A stretch of 64,000 bases of DNA from assembly GCF_004217445.1 (NCBI RefSeq), contig NZ_SHKX01000010.1, forward strand, positions 744,001 through 808,000, given 5' to 3'. Under the pieces are notes generated by a model. It worked only from the letters and a program-made list of their open reading frames with translations, searched no databases and had not been told where the DNA came from. This document shows, in pieces, positions 28,477 to 37,568 of this stretch (positions within the stretch are counted from its first letter, which is position 1; every line of letters starts with the position of its first letter). A program made the translations under genes and the position numbers. Source of the DNA: Fluviicoccus keumensis. Its GTDB lineage: Bacteria; Pseudomonadota; Gammaproteobacteria; Pseudomonadales; Moraxellaceae.

Positions 28477-31400
28477 TCAGCGATGGGTGTCCGGGGCGGC
28501 GGGCGAGCCGCTCCAGGCGCTGGCGGGCGGAATGTGCTCGCCTTTCATCACCAGGGTCAACGGCCCCAGGCACGCATCGGCGCCAATTTCGGCATCATAC
28601 AGAATGGTACCGCGCGCGCGTACCGTCACGCCATTCCCGATCTTCACCCGGCCGATCTTCATGATCCGGTCTTCAAACAAATGCGTTTGCGGACCGGCGT
28701 GATTGTTCAGTTCCACGCCGTCGCCGATCTCCACGCAATCAAACTCGGTGACATCGGTGGTGTCCAGATAGGCGCCCCGCCCGATCCGCGTCCCCATCAA
28801 CCGCAGGAAAAACGGCAGCAGCGGCGTGCCGCGCATGTAGTTCAGCCAGTTCGGCACCACGATGGCTTCATACAGGCTGGTGATCGCCTCGCTGACCCAG
28901 ACAAACCAGGTCCACATGGGCGCGGCGCGCGGCCGGTAACGTCCGATCAACAGCCACTTCAGCAGCCAGACAAAAACAAAACTGCCCAGTCCGTACAGGA
29001 ATCCGGCAATACCCAGCGCCAGCAGGCCCTCGCGATAGCCGTGACGCTCTTCCACGGCCAGCACCTCCAGCACCAGCATGTAACCGACGCCGATGGTCAG
29101 GGCCAGCGGCAGCACGATGCGCAGCGATTCCACCGCCGCCCGTCCCAGCTTGCGCCAGACGCTGGGCGCATAGGTCAGTTCCTCGGAAAAGCCGCCCAGG
29201 ACTTCGCGCGCGGGCATGTACAGCGACGGCGAGCCGAACCAGGTATCGCCCGGCTTGACCACTTGCGGCGCTTCCGGCGCTTTCGACTGCACGCCGATCA
29301 GCACGTTGTCCGGCAAGGTGGTGCCGTCCGGAATGTACGCGCCGTTGCCGATGAAGGTGCGGTGGCCGACCACGGTCGGTTGCAGCGTCATCCAGCCGCC
29401 CCGCACTTCCTCATCGCCCAGCATCACCGCGTCGGCGATAAAGCTCTCGTCGCCCAAGGTCAGCATATCCGGCACCACGCCCATCGCCGTGGAAATTTCC
29501 GCGCCGCGCCCCACCCGCGCGCCCAGCAGGCGGTACCAAGTGGGTGCGAAAACCGTGGCGTAAACGCCGTGCAGCACTTGCAGGCTGGATTCCTGGATCT
29601 GGTTGGCGAACCATTTGCGGTAATAGAACCGGCTGTGCACCGGCCAGGTGCCGACCTGCAGGCGCGGCAGCGCGGTCCAGCGGATGGCGGCCGACAGCAA
29701 CGCCGTAACCACAATCATCAGCGCGCTGGCCGGCACGGCCAGCAGGAAATAGCGCACCGCCGCCGACACCGGGGAATCACCGGGAATCAGCGCCATCATT
29801 TCATTGGTGTCCAGCCAGTCCACCAGGATGAAGGTGGGGAAAATGGGGATGAAGAACAGGCAGGCAATCACCACCATGCCCGCCAGGAACATCAGGTTTT
29901 CCCGCACCTTCTGACGCCGGGTAAAGGCGGGACGACGCGGCATGACCGCAGGATCGAACTGCCCGACCCGCCGCGACGGCGAACCGTCCCAGACTTCGCG
30001 CTCGCCAATGCGGCCGCCGTCCGCCAGCGCGGACAATCCCTGCAACTGGCCGTGGTCGGCGATGACGGTATCCCCTTCCAGCACGGCATAGGAACCCACA
30101 TGCGCCTCGCGCCCCAGCGTGATCGTGCCGATGACCAGTTCCCCCCGCTCCACCCGGGCGTTATCCAGGTTGACAGACGAACCGATGCTGACGCCGTCAC
30201 CGAGCGTAATGAGGCCGGGTACGCGGGTGGTCATGGAGCCGATGGTGACATCGTGGCCGACCCGTGCGCCCAGGGCGCGCAGGTAATCGGTATAGAGCGT
30301 GGAGCCATAGAGGAAATAGACCGGCGCGACATCGGTCAGCCGGTCCGCCAGCCACCAGCGGAAGAAGGTGAACCCCCACAACGGATAGCGGCCGGGACCG
30401 ATACCCGCCAACAGCAGCCGGTTACCGGCAATGGCCACGGCAAACCCGGCCAGTTGGCTGAGCAGGAACACCACCAGCGACCAGCCGATGGCCAGCGCAA
30501 TCGAATCACCGGGTTCCCCGGTCAATTCATGGTAGGTAAAGAACGGCGCCAGCCACTTGAGGATCTGCAACACCACCAACAGCGGCAGGGCCGCCGCCTG
30601 CGCCACGCCGCAGACCACCCGGCGCAGCCCGGCGGGCGGCACTGCGCGCGGCGTCCAGGCCGTCTCGGGCTCGGCCCGGCTGGCCATCATCCGTTCCGCC
30701 AGCGCACCCAGACGGCGTTCCCGGTAAATATCCTGGATGGTGATATGGCCGAAGCGGGCGTCACCGCGCAGGCCGGACACCAGCCGCGCCGCCAGCAGCG
30801 AGTGGCCGCCCAGGTCATCAAAGAAATCCGCCCGCCGCTGCAAGGGCTGGCCGGGAAACAGGCGGCGCATCACCGCGAACAGCACGCTTTCGGCCTCGTT
30901 CTCGGGCTCGTCCGACTCGGGATTGCCGCTGACCGCCGCCAGCGGCATCGCCCGCAGCGCCTTGCGGTCAATCTTGCCGGACGTGAGGCGCGGCAGGGTT
31001 TGCTCGGTCAGCACCTCGAAACGGCCCGGCACCATGTAGGGCGGCAGCCGGTCGCGCAGGGCCTGGCGCAGCACCGGCAGATCGGGAGCCGCCGCCGCCT
31101 GCTCGGCGACGATGAACGCGATCAGCTGGTCGATGCCCTCTTCCTGCCGCACTACCACCGCCGCCGTGCCGATGCCCGGCTGGTCGCACAGCGCCGCCTC
31201 GATTTCACCCAGCTCCACCCGGAAACCGCGAATCTTGACCTGGTCATCCACCCGGCCCAGGCACTGGATGACGCCGTTGGCGTCGATGGTGGCCAGATCG
31301 CCGGTGCGGTACAACCGCGCCTCCAGCGGATCGGCGGCGTAATCGTTGACGATGAATTTTTCCGCCGTCAGGTCCGGCCGCCCCAGATAGCTCTGCGCCA

Positions 31401-32475
31401 CCCCCGGCCCGAAAATGCACAACTCGCCCACCTCACCCGTCGGCAGCAGCTGCTTTTCCGCGCCCATCACCAGCAAGCCGTAATTGGGCAGCGGCTTGCC
31501 GATGGTGACCGGCTGCCCGCGCTGCAACTCGGCCAGGCTGGCCGACACGGTGGCCTCGGTGGGGCCATAGGTGTTGAAGACCTGCCGCTGCCCGTTCGCC
31601 CAGCGTTCCACCACGGCATCGGGGCACATTTCCCCGCCCAGATTGATGATCCGCAGCGACGGCACATCGGTGACGAACAGGGCCAGCAAGGTCGGCACGG
31701 CATGCAGCACGGTAATACCGTTGTCCTGCAGGGCTTTCGGCAAGGCTTCGGGATCGCTGGTCAGGGCCTTCGGAGCCAGCCACAGCGTGGCGCCCACCAG
31801 ATAGCTGATCCAGATTTCCTCGAAGGACATGTCGAAGGCGACCGAAAAGCCCTGATAGACCCGGTCATCGCCGCGCACGCCCAGCACCGCGTTCTCGCTG
31901 CGCAGGAAATGGCAGATGCGGCCCTGGTTGATGACAATGCCCTTGGGCTTGCCGGTGGACCCGGAGGTGTAGATGACATAGGCGGGATGATGCGCCAGCA
32001 CCTCGCCCCGACGGCGCAACGGCTCGCCGGGAGCGACCTCCCCCAGGCTCTCGGCCGTCCAGACCGGACGCGTCAGCGCGGCCAGACCCGGTTGCCACTC
32101 GACGGTGGTCAGCAGACCGGTGGCGGCCGCGTCATCTAGGCACACCTGGATGCGGTCAACCGGAGTATCCATGTCGAAGGGCAGCCAGGCCGCTCCCGCC
32201 TTGGCGATGGCCAGCTGCGCCGCCAGCAGTTCCGGCCCGCGCGGCAGCCACAAGCCGACAATCTGCCCGGCCCCGACCCCCAGCCCGATCAGGCCGTGGG
32301 CGATGCGGTCCGCCAGTTCGTCCAGCTGGCGGTAGCTGAGCGTGCGGCAGCCGAACACCAGCGCCGGATGCTCCGGTCGCTGCGCCGCCGTCGCCTCGAA
32401 CAGGTCCGCCAGAATCTCGTTTTGCAACAGGTCCGGGCGGTCATCGCCCCGGACAATCGAAGACGCTACGGGCAT
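28477..32475 (-). CDS. Pls/PosA family single-module non-ribosomal peptide synthetase
   Basis: A 1332-residue membrane-bound NRPS. Residues about 10-510 form an adenylation domain (YVIYTSGSTGKPKG, NTYGPTEATV, YRTGDLA, TSGKIDRKAL). A thiolation domain follows with the phosphopantetheine serine in DDLGGHSLL (Ser559). From about 620 on there are several transmembrane helices interleaved with three left-handed beta-helix segments rich in hexapeptide repeats (for example IGSMTTRVPG, LGDGVSIGSSV). This A-T-membrane layout is that of epsilon-poly-L-lysine synthetase (Pls), which makes amino acid homopolymers without a condensation or thioesterase domain. Acid residues in the substrate pocket (D215, M216, E219) would suit a basic amino acid. 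It starts 7 bases after the PPTase gene. Confidence 0.9.
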   Translation of the reverse strand: MPVASSIVRGDDRPDLLQNEILADLFEATAAQRPEHPALVFGCRTLSYRQLDELADRIAHGLIGLGVGAGQIVGLWLPRGPELLAAQLAIAKAGAAWLPFDMDTPVDRIQVCLDDAAATGLLTTVEWQPGLAALTRPVWTAESLGEVAPGEPLRRRGEVLAHHPAYVIYTSGSTGKPKGIVINQGRICHFLRSENAVLGVRGDDRVYQGFSVAFDMSFEEIWISYLVGATLWLAPKALTSDPEALPKALQDNGITVLHAVPTLLALFVTDVPSLRIINLGGEMCPDAVVERWANGQRQVFNTYGPTEATVSASLAELQRGQPVTIGKPLPNYGLLVMGAEKQLLPTGEVGELCIFGPGVAQSYLGRPDLTAEKFIVNDYAADPLEARLYRTGDLATIDANGVIQCLGRVDDQVKIRGFRVELGEIEAALCDQPGIGTAAVVVRQEEGIDQLIAFIVAEQAAAAPDLPVLRQALRDRLPPYMVPGRFEVLTEQTLPRLTSGKIDRKALRAMPLAAVSGNPESDEPENEAESVLFAVMRRLFPGQPLQRRADFFDDLGGHSLLAARLVSGLRGDARFGHITIQDIYRERRLGALAERMMASRAEPETAWTPRAVPPAGLRRVVCGVAQAAALPLLVVLQILKWLAPFFTYHELTGEPGDSIALAIGWSLVVFLLSQLAGFAVAIAGNRLLLAGIGPGRYPLWGFTFFRWWLADRLTDVAPVYFLYGSTLYTDYLRALGARVGHDVTIGSMTTRVPGLITLGDGVSIGSSVNLDNARVERGELVIGTITLGREAHVGSYAVLEGDTVIADHGQLQGLSALADGGRIGEREVWDGSPSRRVGQFDPAVMPRRPAFTRRQKVRENLMFLAGMVVIACLFFIPIFPTFILVDWLDTNEMMALIPGDSPVSAAVRYFLLAVPASALMIVVTALLSAAIRWTALPRLQVGTWPVHSRFYYRKWFANQIQESSLQVLHGVYATVFAPTWYRLLGARVGRGAEISTAMGVVPDMLTLGDESFIADAVMLGDEEVRGGWMTLQPTVVGHRTFIGNGAYIPDGTTLPDNVLIGVQSKAPEAPQVVKPGDTWFGSPSLYMPAREVLGGFSEELTYAPSVWRKLGRAAVESLRIVLPLALTIGVGYMLVLEVLAVEERHGYREGLLALGIAGFLYGLGSFVFVWLLKWLLIGRYRPRAAPMWTWFVWVSEAITSLYEAIVVPNWLNYMRGTPLLPFFLRLMGTRIGRGAYLDTTDVTEFDCVEIGDGVELNNHAGPQTHLFEDRIMKIGRVKIGNGVTVRARGTILYDAEIGADACLGPLTLVMKGEHIPPASAWSGSPAAPDTHR

Positions 32476-32482
32476 TACAGGC

Positions 32483-33193
32483 TCACTCCCCCAATCCCGT
32501 CCGGCCCGGACTGTCCGGGTCGAACCACGCCAGCGCACCGGTCAGACCCGGCGGCAGGCTCAACGTCACTGCCCGCATATCCTGCAGGCGGAACGGCCAG
32601 GGTCGGACCGGACGCATCCGCCAGCCCTCCCCGTCCGGATACAGTTCCAGATCGGCCAGCCGGTCGCCGATCCCGATCCCGGCCGCCTTCAGCGCCGCCT
32701 CCTTGAGCGACCAGCGGACCGCGTAGGCCGCTGCCCGCCGGGACAAGGGCAGACTTTCGCACCGGCGTTGCTCGTCCGGCGTCAGGAACACGGCGGCCGT
32801 CTCCCGCCACACCGTCTCCGGCTGTCCGGTCTCGATATCCACCCCGACCGCTCCGATCGCGGACAGTACGATTACCGCCTGCCCCGCCACGTGGCTGACA
32901 CTGAACGCCGGCGCTCCCGGCCGGTTCACCGCCGGCTTGCCGCGCGCATCCACACACAGGGGCACCGCCAGCGGCTCCATCCCCAACACATGGGCCAGCC
33001 GCGCGCGCAGGGCGATTCGGGTCAAGGCAAACGGCAAGGCATCCGGCGGACGGAGGTACCGGGCCGCGCGCGCCTGCTCGTCAGCGGTCAAGCTGGCAAG
33101 ATCCGGCTGTTCATCCGCGTCCCAGGCCAGCCGCCAGGCTTCAATGCCGGCAGGAACGGCAGCCGGTAAGGGCAAGGGAACGGGCTTGGGCAT
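32483..33193 (-). CDS. 4'-phosphopantetheinyl transferase (Sfp-type)
   Basis: A 236-residue Sfp-superfamily enzyme that attaches 4'-phosphopantetheine from CoA to carrier proteins. The magnesium-binding motif GVDIETG and the catalytic WSLKEAALKAAGIG block are present, along with FSVSHVAGQAV. The frame is open to 33436, but only from Met at 33193 does the sequence resemble the family. The stop lies 7 bases before the NRPS start codon and GGGGGAG of its last codons may serve as the NRPS ribosome-binding site, so it is very likely the dedicated activator of that thiolation domain. Confidence 0.9.
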   Translation of the reverse strand: MPKPVPLPLPAAVPAGIEAWRLAWDADEQPDLASLTADEQARAARYLRPPDALPFALTRIALRARLAHVLGMEPLAVPLCVDARGKPAVNRPGAPAFSVSHVAGQAVIVLSAIGAVGVDIETGQPETVWRETAAVFLTPDEQRRCESLPLSRRAAAYAVRWSLKEAALKAAGIGIGDRLADLELYPDGEGWRMRPVRPWPFRLQDMRAVTLSLPPGLTGALAWFDPDSPGRTGLGE

Positions 33194-33507
33194 ATGGGCT
33201 TTATCCGGCGCGGAACGGTAGCGGCATTGTAGGGCGCGACAGCCCTTCCGGGGGTAATCAACAGGTAAAAAATCCAGTGGCGCGGGCACACACCGGCGGG
33301 CCCGGCAGGCGGAACGCCAGCGCCAAAACGTGACAAACATCACATTTTCGTCGCCAAAAAACGACCGTTCATCATTCCGACGGGCTGCTCCCGCTGCCGT
33401 TAACAGAGCCCGAACACTCCTCGTCTTAGGCTGCAACCATCACTCACCAATACCCTGCAAACGGTGCTGGAAACGGATTTCGCTCCCGTCCGGGTCGGCA
33501 GGTCATC
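33194..33507. other. divergent intergenic region, PPTase/receiver
   Basis: About 310 bases between the PPTase gene (-) and the receiver gene (+). No gene, palindrome or repeat is evident. It must contain both promoters, but I cannot place them with confidence. Confidence 0.4.
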
Positions 33508-33963
33508 ATGCACCAGCATACTCTTGCTACGTCACATCACCCCGTTGTCCTCGTGGTTGAAGACGATATTTACTCCTGGTTATTGATCCGCGAATGCTTC
33601 CACCTCTGCGACATTCCGGTGGAGTTGCACTGGGCCAACAGCGGCGCCGCCTGCCTCGAATACCTGCGCAAGGAGGGCATGTACAGCGGCTGCCCCACCC
33701 CGAACCTGATGCTGCTGGATCTGCACATGCCGCTGATGGACGGCTGGGACGTCCTGGCCGAGATGGCGTCTGTCCCCGGTGTGGGCGGCGTGCGCACGGT
33801 GGCCTTCAGTTCCACCTGCAATCCGCGCGAGATTGCACGCGCCTACCACATGGGTTGCGCCTCCTTCGCCACCAAGCCCATCGACTTCGACGAACTGGCG
33901 CAGTGCATCCGCGACATCGCCCATTACTGGTTCCGGGTCGTCCGGCTCCCGCAAGCCGCCTGA
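33508..33963 (+). CDS. stand-alone response regulator receiver protein
   Basis: A 151-residue receiver domain without an output domain. The acidic pair EDD at 18-20, phosphoacceptor Asp71 in MLLDLHMP, the Thr/Ser in VAFSS and Lys in FATKPIDF are in place. Such single-domain receivers are CheY- or Spo0F-like signalling intermediates. No histidine kinase is adjacent. polA starts 85 bases downstream, probably as a separate unit. Confidence 0.88.
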   Translation: MHQHTLATSHHPVVLVVEDDIYSWLLIRECFHLCDIPVELHWANSGAACLEYLRKEGMYSGCPTPNLMLLDLHMPLMDGWDVLAEMASVPGVGGVRTVAFSSTCNPREIARAYHMGCASFATKPIDFDELAQCIRDIAHYWFRVVRLPQAA

Positions 33964-34048
33964 AACCGGCAGCCCGGTGCAATCCGGGCTGCCACCGCAC
34001 CCCCGCCTGTACTACACTTCCGCCCAGCCCAACCGGACGGAACATTTC

Positions 34049-36757
34049 ATGACTGCCAAGCCCCTGCTGCTGATCGACGGCTCGTACTACATCTACCGCT
34101 CGTATTTCGCCCTGCCGCCCCTCTCCACCAAGAGCGGCCAGCCGACCGGCGCGGTGCGCGGCGCGGTCAACGCCCTGCAGAAGCTGCTGAAACAGTACCA
34201 CCCGACGCACATCGCGGTGGTCTTCGACCCGCCCGGCCCCACCTTCCGCCACGAGATGGCCGCCGACTACAAGGCGCACCGTCCGCCGACGCCGGACGAC
34301 CTGAAGGCGCAGTTCGAGCCGCTGAAGCAGCTGGTGCGGGCGATGGGCATCCCGGTACTGTGCGTGGACGGTTTTGAAGGCGACGACGTGATCGGCACCC
34401 TCGCCAAACTGGCGGAACGCCACGGCCAGGACGTGATCATCTCCACCGCCGACAAGGACATGACGCAGCTGGTCAACGAGCGCATCACCATCGTCAACCC
34501 GTTCACCGACAAGGACGGCATCCTCGACCCGGCCGGGGTGGAAGCGAAATTCGGCGTGCGTCCCGACCAGATCATCGACTACCTGGCGCTGGTGGGCGAC
34601 GCCAGCGACGGCATTGCCGGCGTGCAGGGCGTGGGTCCGAAAACCGCCGTGAAGTGGCTGCAGGCCTGGGGCAGCATCGACAACCTGATCGCCAACGGCG
34701 ACAAACTCACCGGCAAAGTCGGCGAAACCTTCCGCAACAGCCTCGATCAGGTGCGCCTGAGCCGCACGCTGGCCACCATCCATTGCGAAGCGCCGGTGGA
34801 TCTGGACATTCACGGCCTGACCCGCCGCGACAGCGACCGCGAGGCGCTGAAGGCGATCTACACCGAACTGGAATTCTCCGGCCTGCTGGCGACGCTGGAC
34901 GCCACCGCCCTGCCCGCCGTCGAGGACGACGAAGCACCGTCCGCCCCGCCCATCGCCACCCGTTACCACACCGTCACCACGCAGAGCGCCTACGACGCGC
35001 TGCTGAAGCGCCTGATCGAAGCCCGCGCCTTCGCCTTCGACACCGAGACCACCAGCCTGAACTACCGCGAAGCGCGCATTGTCGGCTTCTCGGTGAGCCT
35101 GGAAGTGGGCGAAGCCTATTACGTGCCGCTGGCGCACGACTACCTGGGCGCGCCGGAACAGCTGGACCGCAACGCCGCCCTGGTCGCCATCCAGCCGATC
35201 CTGGAAAACGAGCACATCGGCAAGATCGGCCAGCACCTGAAGTACGACACGCACGTGCTGGCCAACCACGGCATCACCCTGCGCGGCGTGGTCTTCGACA
35301 CCATGCTGGCCAGCTATGTGCTGGACGCCACCGCCACCCGCCACAACATGGACGACCTGGCGCGGCACTACCTGAACTACCAGACCACCACCTTCGAGGA
35401 GATTGCCGGCAAGGGCGTGAAGCAGCTGACCTTCGACCGCATTGAACTGGAACCGGCCAGCGCCTACGCCTGCGAGGACGCCGACATCACCCTGCGCCTG
35501 AAGGAGCATTTCCAGCCGCTGCTGCTGGCCGAGCCGAAGCTGAACCACCTGTTCCACGAACTGGAAATGCCGGTGGCGCCGATTTTGCAGCAGATGGAAG
35601 CCAAGGGCGCGCTGCTGGACTTCCCGCAGCTGCAACGTCTGAGCGAGAACATGGCGAAGCGGCTGGCCGAGCTGGAAACGCAGGCGCACGCCATTGCCGG
35701 GATGCCGTTCAACGTGGCGTCGCCGAAGCAGCTGGGCGAGGTGCTGTTTGACAAGCTGATGCTGCCGGGCGGCAAGAAGACCGCCAGCGGCCAGTACGCC
35801 ACCGGCGAGGACGTGCTGGAGGGGCTGGATCACGAGCTGGCGAAGGTGGTGCTGGAGCATCGCGGCCTGAGCAAGCTGAAGGGCACCTACACCGACAAGC
35901 TGCCGCAGCTGGCCGATCCGGTGTCGCACCGCATCCATACCTCGTATCACCAGGCGGTGGCGGCGACGGGGCGGCTGTCGTCGTCGGACCCCAATTTGCA
36001 GAACATTCCGGTGCGCACGGCGGAAGGACGGATGATCCGCCAGGCCTTCATTGCGCCGCCGGGCTACAAGCTGGTGTCGGCCGACTATTCGCAGATCGAG
36101 TTGCGGTTGATGGCGCACCTGAGCCGCGATGCGCGCCTGCTGGAGGCGTTTACGCTGGGCGAGGATGTGCACAAGGCGACGGCGGCGGAGGTGATGGGCG
36201 TGCCGCTGACGGAGGTGACGAACGAGATGCGGCGTGCCGCGAAGGCGATCAATTTCGGCTTGCTGTACGGGATGTCGGCGTTCGGGCTGGCGAAGCAGAT
36301 CAATGCGTCGCGCCCGCAGGCGCAGGCGTATATCGAGCTGTATTTCAGCCGGTATCCGGGGGTGAAGCGTTATATGGACGAGACGCGGGCGCTGGCGGCG
36401 AAGCAGGGGTTTGTGGAGACGCTGTTCGGGCGGAAGCTGCCGGTGCGGGAGATCAACAGCAAGAATGCAGCAATGCGCCAGGGGGCGGAGCGGGCGGCGA
36501 TCAATGCGCCGTTACAGGGGTCGGCGGCGGACATTATCAAGCGGGCGATGATTGCGGTGGATGCGCAGCTGAAGTTGCAGCGGTTTGATGCGGCGCTGCT
36601 GATGCAGGTGCATGATGAATTGGTGCTGGAAGTCCGCGAGGATCAAGTCGAAGCCGTGTCGGCCATGTTGAAGGTAGCGATGAGTGGGGTGGCGAGTCTT
36701 GACGTGCCGCTACTGGTGGAAGTGGGTGTGGGGGGGAATTGGGATGAGGCGCATTGA
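34049..36757 (+). CDS. polA: DNA polymerase I
   Basis: A 902-residue polymerase for gap repair and Okazaki-fragment processing. Residues 1 to about 290 form the 5'-3' exonuclease (MTAKPLLLIDGSYYIYRSYF-type start, GDDVIGTLAK). Residues about 320-510 are the proofreading domain, with an intact DTETTS. The C-terminal polymerase has motif A DYSQIELRLMAHLS, motif B RRAAKAINFGLLYG and motif C QVHDELVLEV. Length and motifs are normal, so all three activities are expected. Confidence 0.98.
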   Translation: MTAKPLLLIDGSYYIYRSYFALPPLSTKSGQPTGAVRGAVNALQKLLKQYHPTHIAVVFDPPGPTFRHEMAADYKAHRPPTPDDLKAQFEPLKQLVRAMGIPVLCVDGFEGDDVIGTLAKLAERHGQDVIISTADKDMTQLVNERITIVNPFTDKDGILDPAGVEAKFGVRPDQIIDYLALVGDASDGIAGVQGVGPKTAVKWLQAWGSIDNLIANGDKLTGKVGETFRNSLDQVRLSRTLATIHCEAPVDLDIHGLTRRDSDREALKAIYTELEFSGLLATLDATALPAVEDDEAPSAPPIATRYHTVTTQSAYDALLKRLIEARAFAFDTETTSLNYREARIVGFSVSLEVGEAYYVPLAHDYLGAPEQLDRNAALVAIQPILENEHIGKIGQHLKYDTHVLANHGITLRGVVFDTMLASYVLDATATRHNMDDLARHYLNYQTTTFEEIAGKGVKQLTFDRIELEPASAYACEDADITLRLKEHFQPLLLAEPKLNHLFHELEMPVAPILQQMEAKGALLDFPQLQRLSENMAKRLAELETQAHAIAGMPFNVASPKQLGEVLFDKLMLPGGKKTASGQYATGEDVLEGLDHELAKVVLEHRGLSKLKGTYTDKLPQLADPVSHRIHTSYHQAVAATGRLSSSDPNLQNIPVRTAEGRMIRQAFIAPPGYKLVSADYSQIELRLMAHLSRDARLLEAFTLGEDVHKATAAEVMGVPLTEVTNEMRRAAKAINFGLLYGMSAFGLAKQINASRPQAQAYIELYFSRYPGVKRYMDETRALAAKQGFVETLFGRKLPVREINSKNAAMRQGAERAAINAPLQGSAADIIKRAMIAVDAQLKLQRFDAALLMQVHDELVLEVREDQVEAVSAMLKVAMSGVASLDVPLLVEVGVGGNWDEAH

Positions 36758-36802
36758 GCGGCCCCATCCTTTGGAATGCCTCACGGCTCAAAGGATGATG
36801 GG

Positions 36803-37234
36803 ATGAACGCCGAGACCCGGAAGGGATATCTGGAAATTCTGTTGGACTACCAGTTCGACATGCTGTTTGTACGGAACATGGGCGTGAATCATGCAGAGTT
36901 CCTGTTCGTAGAGGCGTGGAAGTCTCTGGAGGAATGTCCAGAGATTCGACCTTGGTTCATGGAAATGATGGAGCGCACCCTCCTTGGCGGCGTGGTCCAA
37001 AGTGGCATTACCAAGCGGCCAGAGGGTTTTGCGCCGGATGATTTTATTTGGTTCTTGGCACATGCGTCACGCTGGCCGGAGTTCCATGTACTTGCAGCAC
37101 GTCTTAGCAAAGATCCAGGCGACGTTTGGATTACCAATCCTTTGCATAGATCTTCGGAGATGATCTTGGCGGCACTAAAGGATGACTGGGAAGATAGGGA
37201 TTTTTATCAGACCTTTTCATGGCAGCATCCTTGA
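36803..37234 (+). CDS. hypothetical protein
   Basis: A 143-residue soluble protein beginning MNAETRKGYLEILLDYQFDM. It is rich in Trp, Phe and acidic residues and has no motif I recognise. Base composition is lower in GC than polA, hinting at acquired DNA. AAGGATGATGGG precedes the ATG. It overlaps the start of the DUF2442 frame, so the pair may be coupled. Function unknown. Confidence 0.65.
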   Translation: MNAETRKGYLEILLDYQFDMLFVRNMGVNHAEFLFVEAWKSLEECPEIRPWFMEMMERTLLGGVVQSGITKRPEGFAPDDFIWFLAHASRWPEFHVLAARLSKDPGDVWITNPLHRSSEMILAALKDDWEDRDFYQTFSWQHP

Positions 37235-37469
37235 ATTGAATATTGCTCTGTCTCCTATTGCCACTGTGTCCGTTGATGATGAGGCGCTGCACATCCTGCT
37301 GGCGGATGGGCGGGTGTTGTCGGCTCCGTTGTCGCGGTTTCCGGTACTGGAGAAGGCAACACCGGCCCAGCGGGCGAACTGGCGGTTGATTGGCCATGGG
37401 GAAGGGGTGCATTGGCCGGAGATTGATGAGGATTTTTCGGTGACGGCGTTGTTGGGGTATGCGAGTTAA
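37182..37469 (+). CDS. DUF2442 domain-containing protein
   Basis: A protein of up to 95 residues whose core LLADGRVLSAPLSRFPVLEKATPAQRANW followed by GHGEGVHWPEIDEDFSVTALLG is typical of DUF2442, small proteins often paired with DUF4160 in toxin-antitoxin-like loci. The first ATG at 37182 overlaps the preceding gene by 53 bases; the TTG at 37236, just after that gene's stop, may be the real start because the family part begins there. No DUF4160 partner is seen. Confidence 0.75.
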   Translation: MTGKIGIFIRPFHGSILELNIALSPIATVSVDDEALHILLADGRVLSAPLSRFPVLEKATPAQRANWRLIGHGEGVHWPEIDEDFSVTALLGYAS

Positions 37470-37497
37470 AAATAGTAACTTCTCCCTGAAGTCGTAT

Positions 37498-37508
37498 CCC
37501 CCCCCCCC
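37498..37508. repeat. poly-C tract (11 Cs)
   Basis: Eleven consecutive cytosines lie between the DUF2442 gene and the end of the TIR operon, at the edge of the AT-richer island. Homopolymers of this length are prone to slippage, but the tract is outside any reading frame I can support. Confidence 0.8.
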
Positions 37509-37568
37509 GATTTCCACCGAGAGCCTGCTATGACGCGCCCCTTGCCAATATTAATCACCAAAAACCGT

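Noticed and set aside
28444..32139. 1231-codon open frame on the plus strand
   Set aside because: Antisense to the Pls-like NRPS. No recognisable domain and a biased His/Arg/Gln composition, typical of a shadow frame.
33806..36172. 788-codon open frame on the minus strand
   Set aside because: Antisense to polA, whose domains and motifs are complete on the plus strand.
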